NCBI RefSeq assembly: GCF_000344785.1
Contig: NC_020506.1
Span: forward strand, 1,736,001 to 1,800,000
Length of the DNA: 64,000 nt
Direction of reading: 5' to 3'
From: Corynebacterium callunae DSM 20147
Lineage (GTDB): Bacteria; Actinomycetota; Actinomycetes; Mycobacteriales; Mycobacteriaceae
Shown here: one piece after another, positions 45,674 to 55,789 of the stretch
How positions within the stretch are numbered: position 1 is the first letter of the stretch
Layout: each line of letters begins with the position of its first letter
Notes under the pieces: model-generated
Seen by the model: only the letters and a program-made list of their open reading frames with translations
What the model was told of the DNA's origin: nothing
Database searches by the model: none
Translations under genes and position numbers: made by a program

Positions 45674-46699
45674 CTAGTTTGCTGGCTGGCTCGCGGCGTC
45701 GAGAAGCGCCTTATCTTTGGTGAGAATCTCGCGGGCTTTGTTGACGTCATTTTCCATAGCCTCGAGGAGTTCCTCGACACCATTAAACTTCACCATGTCG
45801 CGCAAATGACCCACAAATTCCACCATAACGTGATGTCCATAAAGATCTGCTTCATGGTCCATCACGAAGGCCTCAACACTGCGACGTTGATCGCCAAACG
45901 TGGGGTTGGTGCCAACCGAAATTGCGGTGGGGTAACGCACGCCAGGGACCATATTTCCGTCAATATCGCGGGAAATACCAGCATCAATACTGCGGTCATC
46001 GGTGATGGTAAACCAGCCTGCATAAACGCCATCAGCAGGCAGCGCAATGGAATCTGGGAGATAAAGATTGGCGGTGGGATAACCCAATTCCTTGCCACCA
46101 CGCCCAGCACCACGTACCACTTCCCCGCGTACGGCATAACGCCTGCCCAAGGCCCAGTTTGCGCGCTCTACTTCACCTTTATCAAGGAAGTCACGGACCA
46201 AAGTGGAGCAGATTTTCAAGGAGTCATCAAAAAGCAATGGCACGATGGTGATTTCCACCCCGTATTTTTGACCCAAGGCGCGCATATCGTCCACATTGCC
46301 GGAGCCGTTCTCACCAAAGGTGAAGTTCTCCCCCACGATCACCGATTTTGCCTTGAGACCATCAACAATCAAAGTGGTGAAATAATCTTCCGGGGAAAGG
46401 CCCGCGAGTTCCTTGGTGAAATCAATAATGACAGCTGAATCAATGCCACTTTCAGCAGCCAAATTGAGGCGATAATCCAGGGTTGCTAGACGCCGAGGCT
46501 CTTGACCTGGCAAAAAGACTGCAATTGGGTGCGGGTCAAAAGTAACCATGACACAAGGCACACCTAGGTCTGCACTTTGTGCAGCAGCCTGCTCAATGAG
46601 AGTGCGATGTGCGCGGTGCACACCATCAAAAACGCCAATTGTCACCACGGATCCCGCAAGATCTTCCGGAATGCTCTTTAATCCACGCCAAATATCCAC
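45674..46699 (-). CDS. ribF: Bifunctional riboflavin kinase / FAD synthetase
   Basis: Makes FMN and then FAD from riboflavin. It is 341 aa with an N-terminal FAD synthetase domain (IGVFDGVHRAHRTLI; second motif around ENFTFGENGSG) and a C-terminal flavokinase domain (GKELGYPTANLYLP ... VEFVGHLRDM). The start is GTG 46699. It is divergent from truB with only 31 bases between the start codons. Confidence 0.96.
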   Translation of the reverse strand: MDIWRGLKSIPEDLAGSVVTIGVFDGVHRAHRTLIEQAAAQSADLGVPCVMVTFDPHPIAVFLPGQEPRRLATLDYRLNLAAESGIDSAVIIDFTKELAGLSPEDYFTTLIVDGLKAKSVIVGENFTFGENGSGNVDDMRALGQKYGVEITIVPLLFDDSLKICSTLVRDFLDKGEVERANWALGRRYAVRGEVVRGAGRGGKELGYPTANLYLPDSIALPADGVYAGWFTITDDRSIDAGISRDIDGNMVPGVRYPTAISVGTNPTFGDQRRSVEAFVMDHEADLYGHHVMVEFVGHLRDMVKFNGVEELLEAMENDVNKAREILTKDKALLDAASQPAN

Positions 46700-46704
46700 C
46701 GTCT

Positions 46705-46722
46705 TAGACTACGGCATAGACT
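46705..46722 (+). promoter_or_regulatory. Tandem -10 boxes before truB
   Basis: TAGACT occurs at 46705-46710 and again at 46717-46722. The second lies eight bases before the truB ATG, which fits a leaderless transcript; the first would give a leader of about 14 bases. There is no Shine-Dalgarno. Confidence 0.5.
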
Positions 46723-46730
46723 TCATTGAT

Positions 46731-47624
46731 ATGAATGCTCTAGCCGAAACTTCCGGTCTGGTGATTGTAGACAAGCCAGCAGGGATGACCTCTCATGACG
46801 TTGTTTCCAAACTCCGTCGCGCTTTTTCCACCCGCAAAGTTGGCCATGCCGGCACCCTTGACCCCATGGCCACCGGCGTTTTGGTTGTCGGAATTGAACG
46901 CGGCACCCGCTTTTTGGCACACCTGGTGGCCACGACCAAAGCATATGATGCAACTATTCGTCTAGGTGCCGCCACCACCACCGATGACGCTGAGGGCGAG
47001 GTTATTTCACAGACCAACGCCAGCGGCCTGGATCACCTGGAAATCCTGCGCGAAATTGGCCATCTGACCGGCGATATCATGCAAAAGCCCACCAAAGTCT
47101 CTGCCATCAAAATCGACGGTCGCCGCGCTCATGAGCTGGTACGTGCCGGCGCTGAGGTTGATATTCCGGCACGCCCGGTGACCATTAGCCTTTTTGAGGT
47201 GTTGGATTTCCGTGTTGACGGTGAATTTTATAATCTGGACGTGCGCGTGCACTGCTCCTCCGGCACCTACATCCGCGCGCTAGCCCGCGACCTCGGCGCA
47301 GCATTGCAGGTGGGCGGTCACTTGACCGCCTTAAGGCGCACAGAGGTCGGCCCTTTTAAGCTTGACGACGCGATCCCTTTGGCGGATCTGCAAGAAAACG
47401 CCCGCCTCTCCCTCACATTGGATGAAGCTCTCACCCGTTCCTACCCAATTTTGGAAATCACCGAAGAACAAGGTGTTGATCTTTCAATGGGCAAGTGGTT
47501 GGAGCCACGCGGACTTAAAGGTGTGCACGCTGCTGTCACACCTTCGGGCCACGCAATTGCGCTGGTAGAGGAAAAGGGAAAACGTTTGGCAACCGTGTTC
47601 GTAGCGCGCCCAAATACCCTTTAG
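46731..47624 (+). CDS. truB: tRNA pseudouridine(55) synthase
   Basis: Makes the universal pseudouridine 55 in the T-loop of tRNA. It is 297 aa, starting MNALAETSGLVIVDKPAGMTSHDVV, with the catalytic Asp in HAGTLDPMATGVLVVG and a C-terminal PUA-like part. The open frame runs back to 46548, but that would lie inside ribF; the ATG at 46731 matches C. glutamicum TruB. It converges on pptT with an 7-base gap and no clear terminator. Confidence 0.97.
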   Translation: MNALAETSGLVIVDKPAGMTSHDVVSKLRRAFSTRKVGHAGTLDPMATGVLVVGIERGTRFLAHLVATTKAYDATIRLGAATTTDDAEGEVISQTNASGLDHLEILREIGHLTGDIMQKPTKVSAIKIDGRRAHELVRAGAEVDIPARPVTISLFEVLDFRVDGEFYNLDVRVHCSSGTYIRALARDLGAALQVGGHLTALRRTEVGPFKLDDAIPLADLQENARLSLTLDEALTRSYPILEITEEQGVDLSMGKWLEPRGLKGVHAAVTPSGHAIALVEEKGKRLATVFVARPNTL

Positions 47625-47631
47625 GTCCACT

Positions 47632-48288
47632 TCAAGTAACGGCTGTTGTGGCGATAACATAACCATCGCGCAACACCCACTTGCCGGAGATAAACGGCAC
47701 TGGCGTTGGTCGCACCAACAAATAAGACACAAAAGTGCCATCGTCGCGTAGATCAATTTCTGCTTGCTCAAAGCCTAACCAGCGATGAGTAAGCGGGAAC
47801 CACGCTTTATAGGTTGCTTCCTTGGCACAGAAGAGCAACCGATCAGCGCACTCGATGCCCATATCTTCCAGCCTTTTCAGCTGTGGCAATTCGCCCACGC
47901 GGGCAATTGATCCCAACACGTCCTTGGGCAAAGGTTCCGCTGGTTCTGCATCTAAGCCCATGGAGCGCACCAGCAAACGTGGTGCTACGACTGCGGCCCG
48001 GAAACCATCGGTGTGGGTTAGCGATCCCGAAACTGAAGATGGCCACAGTGGCATTCCCCGTTCGCCTCTTAAAATCGGTTCGCCTTTATCTCTGCCAAGT
48101 TGGGAAAGTGCCTGGTGTGCGCACCAGCGAGCATCGCCAAATTCTGCTTTGCGAATATCCACCGAGTGCGCCACCAACGCCTTTTCCAAGGGATGCAGGC
48201 GGTGGAAATTATCTAGGTTTGCGCCTTTTTCAGCAGTCTTAATGAAGGAGAAGCGTGCTGAACTTGGGAATAGCGATTCATCCAGCAT
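47632..48288 (-). CDS. pptT: 4'-phosphopantetheinyl transferase
   Basis: Activates acyl and peptidyl carrier proteins by adding phosphopantetheine from CoA, needed for fatty and mycolic acid synthases. It is 218 aa of the EntD/PptT type, with metal-binding GLDAEPAEPLP and KEATYKAWFPLT. It overlaps the preceding phosphoesterase gene by 11 bases, and its ATG has GGAGG inside that overlap. The same gene pair occurs in M. tuberculosis (Rv2794c-Rv2795c). Confidence 0.94.
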   Translation of the reverse strand: MLDESLFPSSARFSFIKTAEKGANLDNFHRLHPLEKALVAHSVDIRKAEFGDARWCAHQALSQLGRDKGEPILRGERGMPLWPSSVSGSLTHTDGFRAAVVAPRLLVRSMGLDAEPAEPLPKDVLGSIARVGELPQLKRLEDMGIECADRLLFCAKEATYKAWFPLTHRWLGFEQAEIDLRDDGTFVSYLLVRPTPVPFISGKWVLRDGYVIATTAVT

Positions 48289-49084
48289 TTTCCACCTCCA
48301 TTACTGGGACTGGCCACACGTGGCCACTTCCCCATCGTTCCCACTCACGTGGGTATCCCAAAGACACCTCAATGTGCTTAATGCCATTGATGGTGGTTGT
48401 ACCAGGCATATGCAAATGCCCATAAATCACAGCCTGTGCTTGATAACGCTCAGCCCAACCGCGGGTGTGCCTCGTTCCACACCACAAGGCAAGCTCCTGC
48501 CAGCGCATTTGCTGGGTAGGTTCCACCACTAAAGGCCAGTGATTAATCAGAATAGTTGGCCCATTAGTTTTGCTCAGGCGTTTGATGGAATAAGCCAATC
48601 GATCCCAACACCACGCTCGAATATCCACAAATGGCGCGATAGAAAATTCATCAGTCATCATTACTTGACGATCTCTAGCCGCCTGAATGGCTTGTTCCAC
48701 CGTAAAGCCAGGACGACGGAAAGAATAATCATAAAGCGTAAAGAGAGGCACAATAGTCACTCCCCCAAAGGTGAGATAAGGATCTTCGGGAGTTAAGACA
48801 TCAATTTTGCGGCAGCCATCTACTAATTCCGTATATTTATCCCGGCCTTGGTGACGATCAGCGGAGCGGGAAAATAATTCATGATTTCCCGGCACCCAAA
48901 TAACCTTGGCAAATCGACGTCGCAGACGCGCCAACACTTCCAACACCAATTCGGTACGTTCTGCAACGTCTCCAGCCACAATAAGCCAGTCTGAGGGATC
49001 TCGTGGTTGAATCTTCGCTATTGCATCTGCATTAGCTTTTACCGCTGCATGGAGATCAGCAACCGCCCAAAGTGTTGTGGTCAC
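48278..49084 (-). CDS. Metallophosphoesterase
   Basis: 268 aa of the calcineurin-like phosphoesterase family. The metal ligand motifs appear in order: AVADLH, VAGDVAE, VPGNHELF, INHWPLV and YGHLHMPG. The substrate is unknown. A tight link with pptT is conserved in mycolate-bearing actinobacteria; in mycobacteria the partner has been proposed to counter PptT by removing the phosphopantetheine arm. Applying that here is inference. The GTG start has AGAGG about seven bases upstream. Confidence 0.9.
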   Translation of the reverse strand: MTTTLWAVADLHAAVKANADAIAKIQPRDPSDWLIVAGDVAERTELVLEVLARLRRRFAKVIWVPGNHELFSRSADRHQGRDKYTELVDGCRKIDVLTPEDPYLTFGGVTIVPLFTLYDYSFRRPGFTVEQAIQAARDRQVMMTDEFSIAPFVDIRAWCWDRLAYSIKRLSKTNGPTILINHWPLVVEPTQQMRWQELALWCGTRHTRGWAERYQAQAVIYGHLHMPGTTTINGIKHIEVSLGYPREWERWGSGHVWPVPVMEVENAG

Positions 49085-49195
49085 CGTTCACCTCTACCTT
49101 CACCACGCAGTTTCTCACCACGTGCATTCCCAGCGTGCCCCAAATTTTTAGCACATAACTTTTGTCCATTATGCCTTGCTTCAGGCACAGATGTT

Positions 49196-50494
49196 TTATG
49201 TACGCGCCCATTTCATCGATTGGAATCTGATTACCACTGCCACCAGGCGAATAAGAATAAAGGCCAGCAGACCACACCACACGCCAGTCAAGCCGGCGCC
49301 GATAGCATAAGCGATCCACACGCCTGGCAAAAAGCCCAGCAAAACTGCAGCGATAGAAGCATTACGCAAGAATACGGCATCTGAGGCACCCAATAAGACG
49401 CCATCGATTGCAAAAACAATGCCACCCAATACGATCATTAAAACCATGATCCACCAGGGGGTAGCAATGGCATCAAGCACCTGGGCATCGGTACTAAAAA
49501 TACGCGAAATCTGTTGTTGAAATAGCGCAAAAATTACACCTAAGGCCACTGCAAAGACCATCGAATATCCAATAACTTTAAGACCAACAGTCCGCGCAAC
49601 TTGGGCACTTTTCGCTCCCAGTGCAGCGCCGGTAAGAGTTTGGGCAGCTATAGCCAAAGAGTCCAAAACTAAGGTGATGAAATTCCACAGCTGCAGCAAA
49701 ATCTGGTGGCCTGCTAGAGAGGCTGTGCCAAAGCGCGCCGCCACCGCTGCTGCAGAGATAAAGGCCACTTGGAAAGACAGGGAGCGCAAAATAAGATCGC
49801 GCCCCATTGTCAGCTGCTGCCGCATCACGGTCCATTGAGGACGCCATGGCCCTTGATGGTTTTTAAATAATGCAATCAGGAACAACGAGGCAGTTATGGA
49901 CTCTGCCACCACATTGGCCCAGGCCGAGCCAATGAGCCCAAAATGTGAGACCAAAACCGGAATGAGAATAGCTCCCGGAATCACGCCCGCCAAGGTGAAA
50001 TACAGGGGTAATCGAGTGTTTTGAATTCCCCGCAACCACCCATTTCCCGCCATGACGATCAGTACCAGTGGAACCGCAATGGCCGCCACTCGCAACCACT
50101 GCGCTGCAGCCTGAGCAACTTCTTTGTTGCCACTGAGCCAAAAACTAAATAGCGGTGCCCCAGCCAACATGATGCAACTAATAAGGAGTCCAACAAAAAT
50201 GGCCACCCAGGTCGCTTGGACCCCTTCGGCTATGGCTTCTTTTTTCTTTCCGGCACCAAAAAGGCGTGAAGCACGCGCTGTAGTTCCATAGGACAGGAAA
50301 GTTAACTGGGTAGTTATCTGGGCTTGGATGGTGGTTGCAGCGCCTAGAGCTGCTAACTCAAAACCACCCAAACGCCCCACTACAGCAGTATCAAGCAGCA
50401 AATAAAGCGGCATTGCTGCCAGCACACCTAAGGCTGGAAAAGCCAGGCCAAAGATTTGACGTGCGGTTACCGTATTTGTTGCAGTTGGGCTCAT
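49196..50494 (-). CDS. dinF: MATE-family efflux transporter (DinF-like)
   Basis: 432 aa with about 12 membrane helices in two similar halves, as in Na+- or H+-driven multidrug exporters. DinF-type features include FPALGVLAAMPLYLLLDTAVVGRLG near the start and the RLFGAGKKKEA loop. The exported compound is unknown. It begins two bases after the nrnA stop codon, so it is cotranscribed with nrnA-rbfA, as in mycobacteria. Confidence 0.9.
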   Translation of the reverse strand: MSPTATNTVTARQIFGLAFPALGVLAAMPLYLLLDTAVVGRLGGFELAALGAATTIQAQITTQLTFLSYGTTARASRLFGAGKKKEAIAEGVQATWVAIFVGLLISCIMLAGAPLFSFWLSGNKEVAQAAAQWLRVAAIAVPLVLIVMAGNGWLRGIQNTRLPLYFTLAGVIPGAILIPVLVSHFGLIGSAWANVVAESITASLFLIALFKNHQGPWRPQWTVMRQQLTMGRDLILRSLSFQVAFISAAAVAARFGTASLAGHQILLQLWNFITLVLDSLAIAAQTLTGAALGAKSAQVARTVGLKVIGYSMVFAVALGVIFALFQQQISRIFSTDAQVLDAIATPWWIMVLMIVLGGIVFAIDGVLLGASDAVFLRNASIAAVLLGFLPGVWIAYAIGAGLTGVWCGLLAFILIRLVAVVIRFQSMKWART

Positions 50495-50496
50495 CT

Positions 50497-51495
50497 TTAA
50501 TTGGTAGCTGGGCTGGTTCGCTGCAGGGACTCACCCAAAGTAACGGTGGCGGAAATAAGAGTATCCAAGGCCTCAAATTCCGAGCCACGAGCAGTATAAC
50601 CAGCAGCTGGGATATGGCCGCCTCCACCCAGGTGCACTGCCAAATGTCCCACGCTTAATTGCGCAGAACGTAGGGAAACAGTGAATTCACCCGGAGTATA
50701 TTCCTTAAATACCGCACCAAAATCGGCGCCATCAACTGCGCGAACCATTTCAATGAGTCCCTCAACGACAGCCTTGGAACGGCCATTGATGGTGTCATAA
50801 TCTGCCACCAAAACCGCCAAGGTATAAGGGCCAGCTTGGTGCAATTCAATTTTGGAAATGATTTGGCCCACCAAGCGTAGATCATCCACAGAGGTCTGAT
50901 CCAAAAGCTCTGCCGAAATGGAACGGATATTCAGGCCAAATTCCATCAGCTCTTTGGCCATATCATGCATAATTGGCCTACCCCACCTAAAGCAGGCGGT
51001 ATCAGTTAACAGACCAGCATAAAGACCATGGGCAATATCTGGTGTGATCTGGATTGATAGAGAATCAAACCACTCATACAAAATTGTGGTGGTGGATTCA
51101 GCCTCAATATCAAGCAGATTAACCTTGGCAAAACCAGGGTTGGTGGCATGGTGATCCACCACGATCGTGGACTCCGCACGAGCTGTAAGAGCCTCTTGGA
51201 AGGCGCCGGTGCGCTCGATTGAGCCACAATCACACACCACATAGAGATCTGATTCTGGCAGGCTGGTGCCAAATTGAACCTCTGCAGCACCTGGGATAGT
51301 GAGCAGATTCTCTGGCATCGGATCTTCTTGCCCAATGTAGCCCTGAGCATCTTTGCCCATTTGGCGCAGTGCCGAAACTGTTGCGCATACGCTGCCAATG
51401 GCATCAGCATCTGGACGCAAATGTCCAATGACACTTACGGTCTGAGCTGCTTCAAGCAGCTGTGCTGCTTGGTGAAATTCCGATTTCAGAGACAC
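50497..51495 (-). CDS. nrnA: DHH-family phosphoesterase, NrnA-like (nanoRNase / pAp phosphatase)
   Basis: 332 aa. It has the DHH-domain motifs RPDADAIGS, VCDCGS and VVDHHATNPGF, and a C-terminal DHHA1 domain with GGGGHIPAAGY. These enzymes degrade short RNAs and 3'-phosphoadenosine-5'-phosphate. It follows rbfA by five bases and precedes dinF by two. The GTG start lies in the short gap after rbfA. Confidence 0.93.
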   Translation of the reverse strand: MSLKSEFHQAAQLLEAAQTVSVIGHLRPDADAIGSVCATVSALRQMGKDAQGYIGQEDPMPENLLTIPGAAEVQFGTSLPESDLYVVCDCGSIERTGAFQEALTARAESTIVVDHHATNPGFAKVNLLDIEAESTTTILYEWFDSLSIQITPDIAHGLYAGLLTDTACFRWGRPIMHDMAKELMEFGLNIRSISAELLDQTSVDDLRLVGQIISKIELHQAGPYTLAVLVADYDTINGRSKAVVEGLIEMVRAVDGADFGAVFKEYTPGEFTVSLRSAQLSVGHLAVHLGGGGHIPAAGYTARGSEFEALDTLISATVTLGESLQRTSPATN

Positions 51496-51500
51496 GTCAA

Positions 51501-51950
51501 TTAGGCCTTTGGTTCTTCGTCTACTTCAGTCTTATAAGGATTTGGATCGCCAGCAGGAACTGCAGATTCCTTAAGCTTTGCCAATTCCTCATCGCGCTTA
51601 CGAGCGCGTTCCAGCAATGCTTCCATATGCGCAGATGCCTCTGGCACGGTGTCAAGGCGGTAGGTCATGGTTGGGGTAAAACGCACGCCCAACTGTTCTC
51701 CTACGAGCTTGCGGAGTTGTCCCTTGGCACGGTGCAACGCTTCTGCAGCTGCTTCGTGGTCTGGCTTATCCTCGATGGTTGCGCCGCGGACGGTGTAAAA
51801 AACGGTCGCGTCATGCAGGTCGCCGGTCATGGTGACGTCAGTGATGGTGACAAACTCCAGACGACGGTCTTTAATCTCACGCTCAATGGCGCTGGCAACA
51901 ATGGTCTGAATGCGCTTAGCCATTCGAGCTGCGCGTGCGGTATCCACCAT
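51501..51950 (-). CDS. rbfA: 30S ribosome-binding factor A
   Basis: Helps mature the 16S rRNA 5' end. It is 149 aa, starting [20 protein letters not shown] as in C. glutamicum. The KH-like fold with [22 protein letters not shown] is clear. I chose ATG 51950, which has AAGGA about ten bases upstream; a GTG nine bases earlier would leave too little spacing. The C-terminal tail is acidic. It is separated from infB by a terminator. Confidence 0.95.
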   Translation of the reverse strand: MVDTARAARMAKRIQTIVASAIEREIKDRRLEFVTITDVTMTGDLHDATVFYTVRGATIEDKPDHEAAAEALHRAKGQLRKLVGEQLGVRFTPTMTYRLDTVPEASAHMEALLERARKRDEELAKLKESAVPAGDPNPYKTEVDEEPKA

Positions 51951-52117
51951 ATGGACCACTTCCTTAATCTTTTATTCTTAGTAATTCCTGAAAAATTCTA
52001 CCTTGCAGAGCCAACAAATGAATAAGCGTCTGGGCCGAAACCACTCAAAAAATTAGTGCAAGGTATAAGCCGGTTCCTTAACAAATCTCCCCTTTCCCCA
52101 GGAACCACAGGGAAAGT

Positions 52118-52168
52118 TAAAAATCGGGCTTATTGGGCGGGCAAGAACTGCCTCCCAATAAGCCCGAT
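52118..52168 (-). terminator. Terminator after infB
   Basis: Perfect 15-bp stem (52123-52137 / 52154-52168) with a partly pairing loop; TTTTTAAC follows on the minus strand. A second CTTTCCC / GGGAAAG repeat (52092-52116) lies next to it, toward rbfA. Confidence 0.88.
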
Positions 52169-52190
52169 CTTTATGATCTTTTAGTTCCGC

Positions 52191-55169
52191 TTAGCTTTCG
52201 CGGGGAACCTCAACCATTTCATAAACTTCGATCTTGTCATCTACGGAGATGTCTGGGTAGGACAGAACCATGCCGCACTCATAACCTGCAGTGACCTCGG
52301 TGACGTCATCCTTCTCGCGACGCAGGGATTCGATCTTCGCGTTTTCGGCAACAACGTTGCCATCGCGGGTGATACGAACGGTTGCGTTGCGGCGAACCTT
52401 GCCGTCCTCGACCATACAACCTGCAATGAGGCCAATGGAGGAAGCCTTGAAGAGTGCACGGATCTCAGCGTGGCCGATAACGCGCTCTTCGTAGATTGGC
52501 TTGAGCATGCCCTTAAGAGCAGCCTCAACTTCTTCAATCGCACGGTAGATGACGGTGTAGTAACGAACATCTACGCCCTCAGCATTAGCTTCTTCAGTTG
52601 CCTTGCCCTCAGCGCGAACATTGAAAGCAATGATCACAGCGTCGGAAGCGGCAGCCAAGGAAACGTTGGTCTGAGTAACTGCACCTACACCACGGTCAAT
52701 GATGTTGAGCTGGACTTCATCATCCATCTCGATCTTGAGCAGTGCTTCTTCCAGTGCTTCAACAGAACCAGCGTTGTCACCCTTAAGAATAAGGTTGAGG
52801 TTGCTGTGTTCCTTGAGTACTGCATCGAGGTCCTCGAGGGAAACGCGCTTGCGGGAGCGAGCTGCCATTGCATTACGCCTACGAGCATTACGCTGGTTGG
52901 CGATCTGACGGGCAATACGGTCATCTTCCACAACCAAGAGGTTGTCGCCAGCGCCAGGAACGCCGTTAAGGCCCTGGACCTGAACTGGACGGGAAGGACC
53001 AGCTTCTTCCACATCGCGACCGTATTCGTCAACCATACGACGAACGCGACCATAAGCGTCACCGGCGACAATGGAGTCACCAACACGCAAGGTACCGCGC
53101 TGGACGATAACAGTTGCAACTGGGCCACGACCGCGGTCGAGGTGAGCTTCAATTGCGACACCCTGTGCATCCATTTCTGGGTTAGCAACAAGGTCTAGCT
53201 CAGCGTCAGCAGTCAAGCAGATAGAAGCCAGCAAGTCATCGATGTTGGTACCCATCTTTGCAGAGATGTCAACGAAGATGGTGTCGCCACCGTACTCTTC
53301 TGGAACCAATCCGTATTCAGTCAGCTGACCGCGGATCTTATCAGGGGAAGCACCTGGCTTATCAATCTTGTTCACTGCAACGACGATTGGTACATCGGCT
53401 GCCTTAGCGTGGTTGATTGCTTCAACAGTCTGTGGCATAACGCCGTCATCTGCTGCAACAACAAGAACCGCGATATCGGTGGACTTTGCACCACGGGCAC
53501 GCATTGCGGTGAAGGCCTCGTGACCTGGGGTATCAAGGAAGGTAATGGTGCGCTCGTCGCCTTCAACATCAACCTTGACCTGGTATGCACCAATGCCCTG
53601 GGTAATGCCACCAGCTTCGCCGGAGCCCACATTTGCCTTACGGATGGTATCCAGCAAACGAGTCTTACCATGGTCAACGTGACCCATGACGGTGACTACT
53701 GGAGGACGCTTAGCAAGGTCATCCTCGCCGCCTTCGTCTTCACCGAACTGCAGATCGAAGCTTTGAAGAAGCTCACGATCCTCGTCCTCTGGGGAGACAA
53801 CCTGAACCTTGTAGTTCATTTCATCGCCCAACAGCATCAAGGTTTCGTCAGAAACAGATGCGGTTGCGGTGACCATTTCGCCAAGGTTGAACAATGCCTG
53901 GACCAATGCTGCTGCATCTGCGCCGATCTTCTCAGCGAAGTCAGACAGCGATGCACCACGTGCAAGACGGATTGCCTCGCCACGGCCATCTGGCAAGCGT
54001 ACGCCGCCGATGACGTTTGGTGCCTGCATTGATTCGTATTCATTGCGCTTTTGACGCTTGGACTTGCGCCCACGACGAGGAGCGCCACCTGGACGTCCGA
54101 ATGCACCTGCGGTGCCGCCACGACGTCCGCCGCGACCTGCGCCACCGGCTGCTCCGCCGCCGCCACTGCCACCACGGTTAAATCCGCCTTGGCCGCCGCC
54201 AGCGTTTCCGCCGCGTCCACCCTTGCCGCCAGCTGCCTTAGCAGGCATCTGACCTGGGGTCGGAGGCATCATTGCTGGTGATGGACGACGTCCGCCACCT
54301 TGACGCTCCTGGGAACCTGCACCCTGAGATGCATTACCCTGTGGGCGTGCGCCACCCTGTGGACGAGGACCGCCGGAACCAGCGCCTGGACGCTGTCCAC
54401 CACGGTTGCCCTGGCCACCTTGGCCTTCACGCTGACCTTCACGTTGTCCACCTGGACGTCCGCCACCCTGCGGGCGGTTTCCGCCGCCGGGACGAGGAGC
54501 GCCACCTGGACGAGGAGCTGGACGCTCGCTGCCACCGGTGGAGAATGGGTTATTTGCTACACGAGGTGCACGAGCGCCTGGCTTTGGAGCTGGCTTGCCC
54601 ATTGGGCGTGGCATTGCACCTGGACGTGGAGCTTCGGATGCAGGCTTAGCTGCATCAGTCTTCTTTGCCGCTTCACCTGGGGTTGGTGCGGAGAAGGTTG
54701 GCTTTGCAGCTGGTGCTGGCTTTGCAGCTGGTGCTGGCTTAGCAGCTGGTGCAGGCTTTGCCGTAGCTGGCTTAGGTGCAGCAGCAGGCTTTGCAGCTGG
54801 TGCAGGCTTTGCCGTAGCTGGCTTAGGTGCAGCAGCAGGCTTTGCAGCTGCAGCTGGCTTTGGAGTTGGCTTTGCGGAAGGTACTGCTCCAGGGGTTGGG
54901 GCAGGCTTCTTTTCGGCGCCTGGCTTAGGAGCAGAAGCTCCTGACTTAGGGCCGGGGGTTGCTGATTTTTCAGCAGAATTTGGAATTACGGCGGACTTTT
55001 CAGAACCGTTCGATCCGTAGTGTTCCTTCATCTTTTTTACCACCGGGGGTTCAATGGTTGAAGATGCGGTTTTAACAAACTCGCCTTTGTCTTTAAGTGT
55101 GGCAAGTAGTTCCTTGCTGGTAATACCGAGCTGCTTTGCGAGCTCGTGTACACGTAGCTTTCCGGGCAC
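52191..55169 (-). CDS. infB: Translation initiation factor IF-2
   Basis: GTPase that brings initiator tRNA to the 30S subunit. It is 992 aa: an IF2N domain (about 1-55, [21 protein letters not shown]), a disordered Ala/Pro/Lys then Gly/Arg/Gln-rich stretch to about residue 370, then the G domain ([25 protein letters not shown]) and domains II-IV. The GTG start has AGGAG six bases upstream. The disordered part contains a 51-bp tandem duplication. Confidence 0.97.
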   Translation of the reverse strand: MPGKLRVHELAKQLGITSKELLATLKDKGEFVKTASSTIEPPVVKKMKEHYGSNGSEKSAVIPNSAEKSATPGPKSGASAPKPGAEKKPAPTPGAVPSAKPTPKPAAAAKPAAAPKPATAKPAPAAKPAAAPKPATAKPAPAAKPAPAAKPAPAAKPTFSAPTPGEAAKKTDAAKPASEAPRPGAMPRPMGKPAPKPGARAPRVANNPFSTGGSERPAPRPGGAPRPGGGNRPQGGGRPGGQREGQREGQGGQGNRGGQRPGAGSGGPRPQGGARPQGNASQGAGSQERQGGGRRPSPAMMPPTPGQMPAKAAGGKGGRGGNAGGGQGGFNRGGSGGGGAAGGAGRGGRRGGTAGAFGRPGGAPRRGRKSKRQKRNEYESMQAPNVIGGVRLPDGRGEAIRLARGASLSDFAEKIGADAAALVQALFNLGEMVTATASVSDETLMLLGDEMNYKVQVVSPEDEDRELLQSFDLQFGEDEGGEDDLAKRPPVVTVMGHVDHGKTRLLDTIRKANVGSGEAGGITQGIGAYQVKVDVEGDERTITFLDTPGHEAFTAMRARGAKSTDIAVLVVAADDGVMPQTVEAINHAKAADVPIVVAVNKIDKPGASPDKIRGQLTEYGLVPEEYGGDTIFVDISAKMGTNIDDLLASICLTADAELDLVANPEMDAQGVAIEAHLDRGRGPVATVIVQRGTLRVGDSIVAGDAYGRVRRMVDEYGRDVEEAGPSRPVQVQGLNGVPGAGDNLLVVEDDRIARQIANQRNARRRNAMAARSRKRVSLEDLDAVLKEHSNLNLILKGDNAGSVEALEEALLKIEMDDEVQLNIIDRGVGAVTQTNVSLAAASDAVIIAFNVRAEGKATEEANAEGVDVRYYTVIYRAIEEVEAALKGMLKPIYEERVIGHAEIRALFKASSIGLIAGCMVEDGKVRRNATVRITRDGNVVAENAKIESLRREKDDVTEVTAGYECGMVLSYPDISVDDKIEVYEMVEVPRES
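54751..54852. repeat. 51-bp tandem duplication in the IF-2 linker
   Basis: Two units (54751-54801, 54802-54852) differ only in the last bases. They encode the 17-residue pattern [17 protein letters not shown] in the disordered linker. Shorter Lys-Pro-Ala repeats continue on the minus-strand downstream side. Confidence 0.9.
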
Positions 55170-55280
55170 TTCTCTCCTCTAGTTTTTGCTAGAGAATCGA
55201 AGGCCCATGAAAGGGTCCCTGATCTCTAGCGGTGGTTATTGACGTTCATCGCTGATGCTTCATCGTGTGCTCATCAGTGT

Positions 55281-55631
55281 TCAGTCTTCCTTATAAATAT
55301 CGGGTCCGGCGGCTGTTCCCGCCAGGTACGTGCGTACGTGACCTGTATCCACTTTCGTGGACACCCTTAGCGCTCTGCCAAAGGCACGACGCTGTTCAGC
55401 AAGGTCCAATGCGGCAATGGAGGGTGTCAACCATGCTCCCCTTCCCTGCATCCGACGATTCGGATCAGGAAGGATCACTCCGGGGTTATCCCGGTCTTCA
55501 ACTACACGTAGCAAGGCCGTATCAGGCTGGTGCTCGCGAGTAGCGATGCAGGTTCGGATCCGGATTGTTGCGCTTTTTAAAGATTCCACATGTGCAGATA
55601 CTTCAGCATCTGTTTGGTGAATCTCTGGCAT
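55281..55631 (-). CDS. ylxR: YlxR family RNA-binding protein
   Basis: 116 aa. The YlxR (DUF448) core is RIRTCIATREHQPDTALLRVV, followed by PGVILPDPNRRMQGRGAWL and an AFGRALR motif. It sits between nusA and infB, the usual place; relatives bind RNA and affect RNase P or gene expression. The ATG has AAAGGG five bases upstream. A perfect 14-bp palindrome lies 32 bases before the start. Confidence 0.93.
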   Translation of the reverse strand: MPEIHQTDAEVSAHVESLKSATIRIRTCIATREHQPDTALLRVVEDRDNPGVILPDPNRRMQGRGAWLTPSIAALDLAEQRRAFGRALRVSTKVDTGHVRTYLAGTAAGPDIYKED

Positions 55632-55662
55632 TCAATCCCTTTCGCATTTAGCACTTAAATAA

Positions 55663-55676
55663 TGTCCGATCGGACA
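55663..55676. promoter_or_regulatory. Perfect 14-bp palindrome upstream of ylxR
   Basis: TGTCCGATCGGACA has the form of a dimer-binding operator. It lies in the 187-bp nusA-ylxR gap, downstream of a terminator-like hairpin, so ylxR-infB may have their own controlled promoter. Confidence 0.45.
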
Positions 55677-55734
55677 CATATCCTCAGCCCGCATATGGGC
55701 CTTGTTCAATGTTACGCTATCTGACCCCAAAATT

Positions 55735-55776
55735 GGAACCCGCTTGGTATTTAAACCAAGCGGGTTCCTTTTTAAG
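55735..55776. terminator. Terminator-like hairpin between nusA and ylxR
   Basis: Perfect 14-bp stem (55735-55748 / 55755-55768). The better T-run (TTTTTAAG) is on the plus strand, although no plus-strand gene ends here; the minus strand has AATTTTGG. Confidence 0.7.
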
Positions 55777-55789
55777 AGCGTCAAAAGAT

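Noticed and set aside
45653..46438. 261-codon plus-strand frame opposite ribF
   Set aside because: Antisense shadow of ribF, which has all family motifs.
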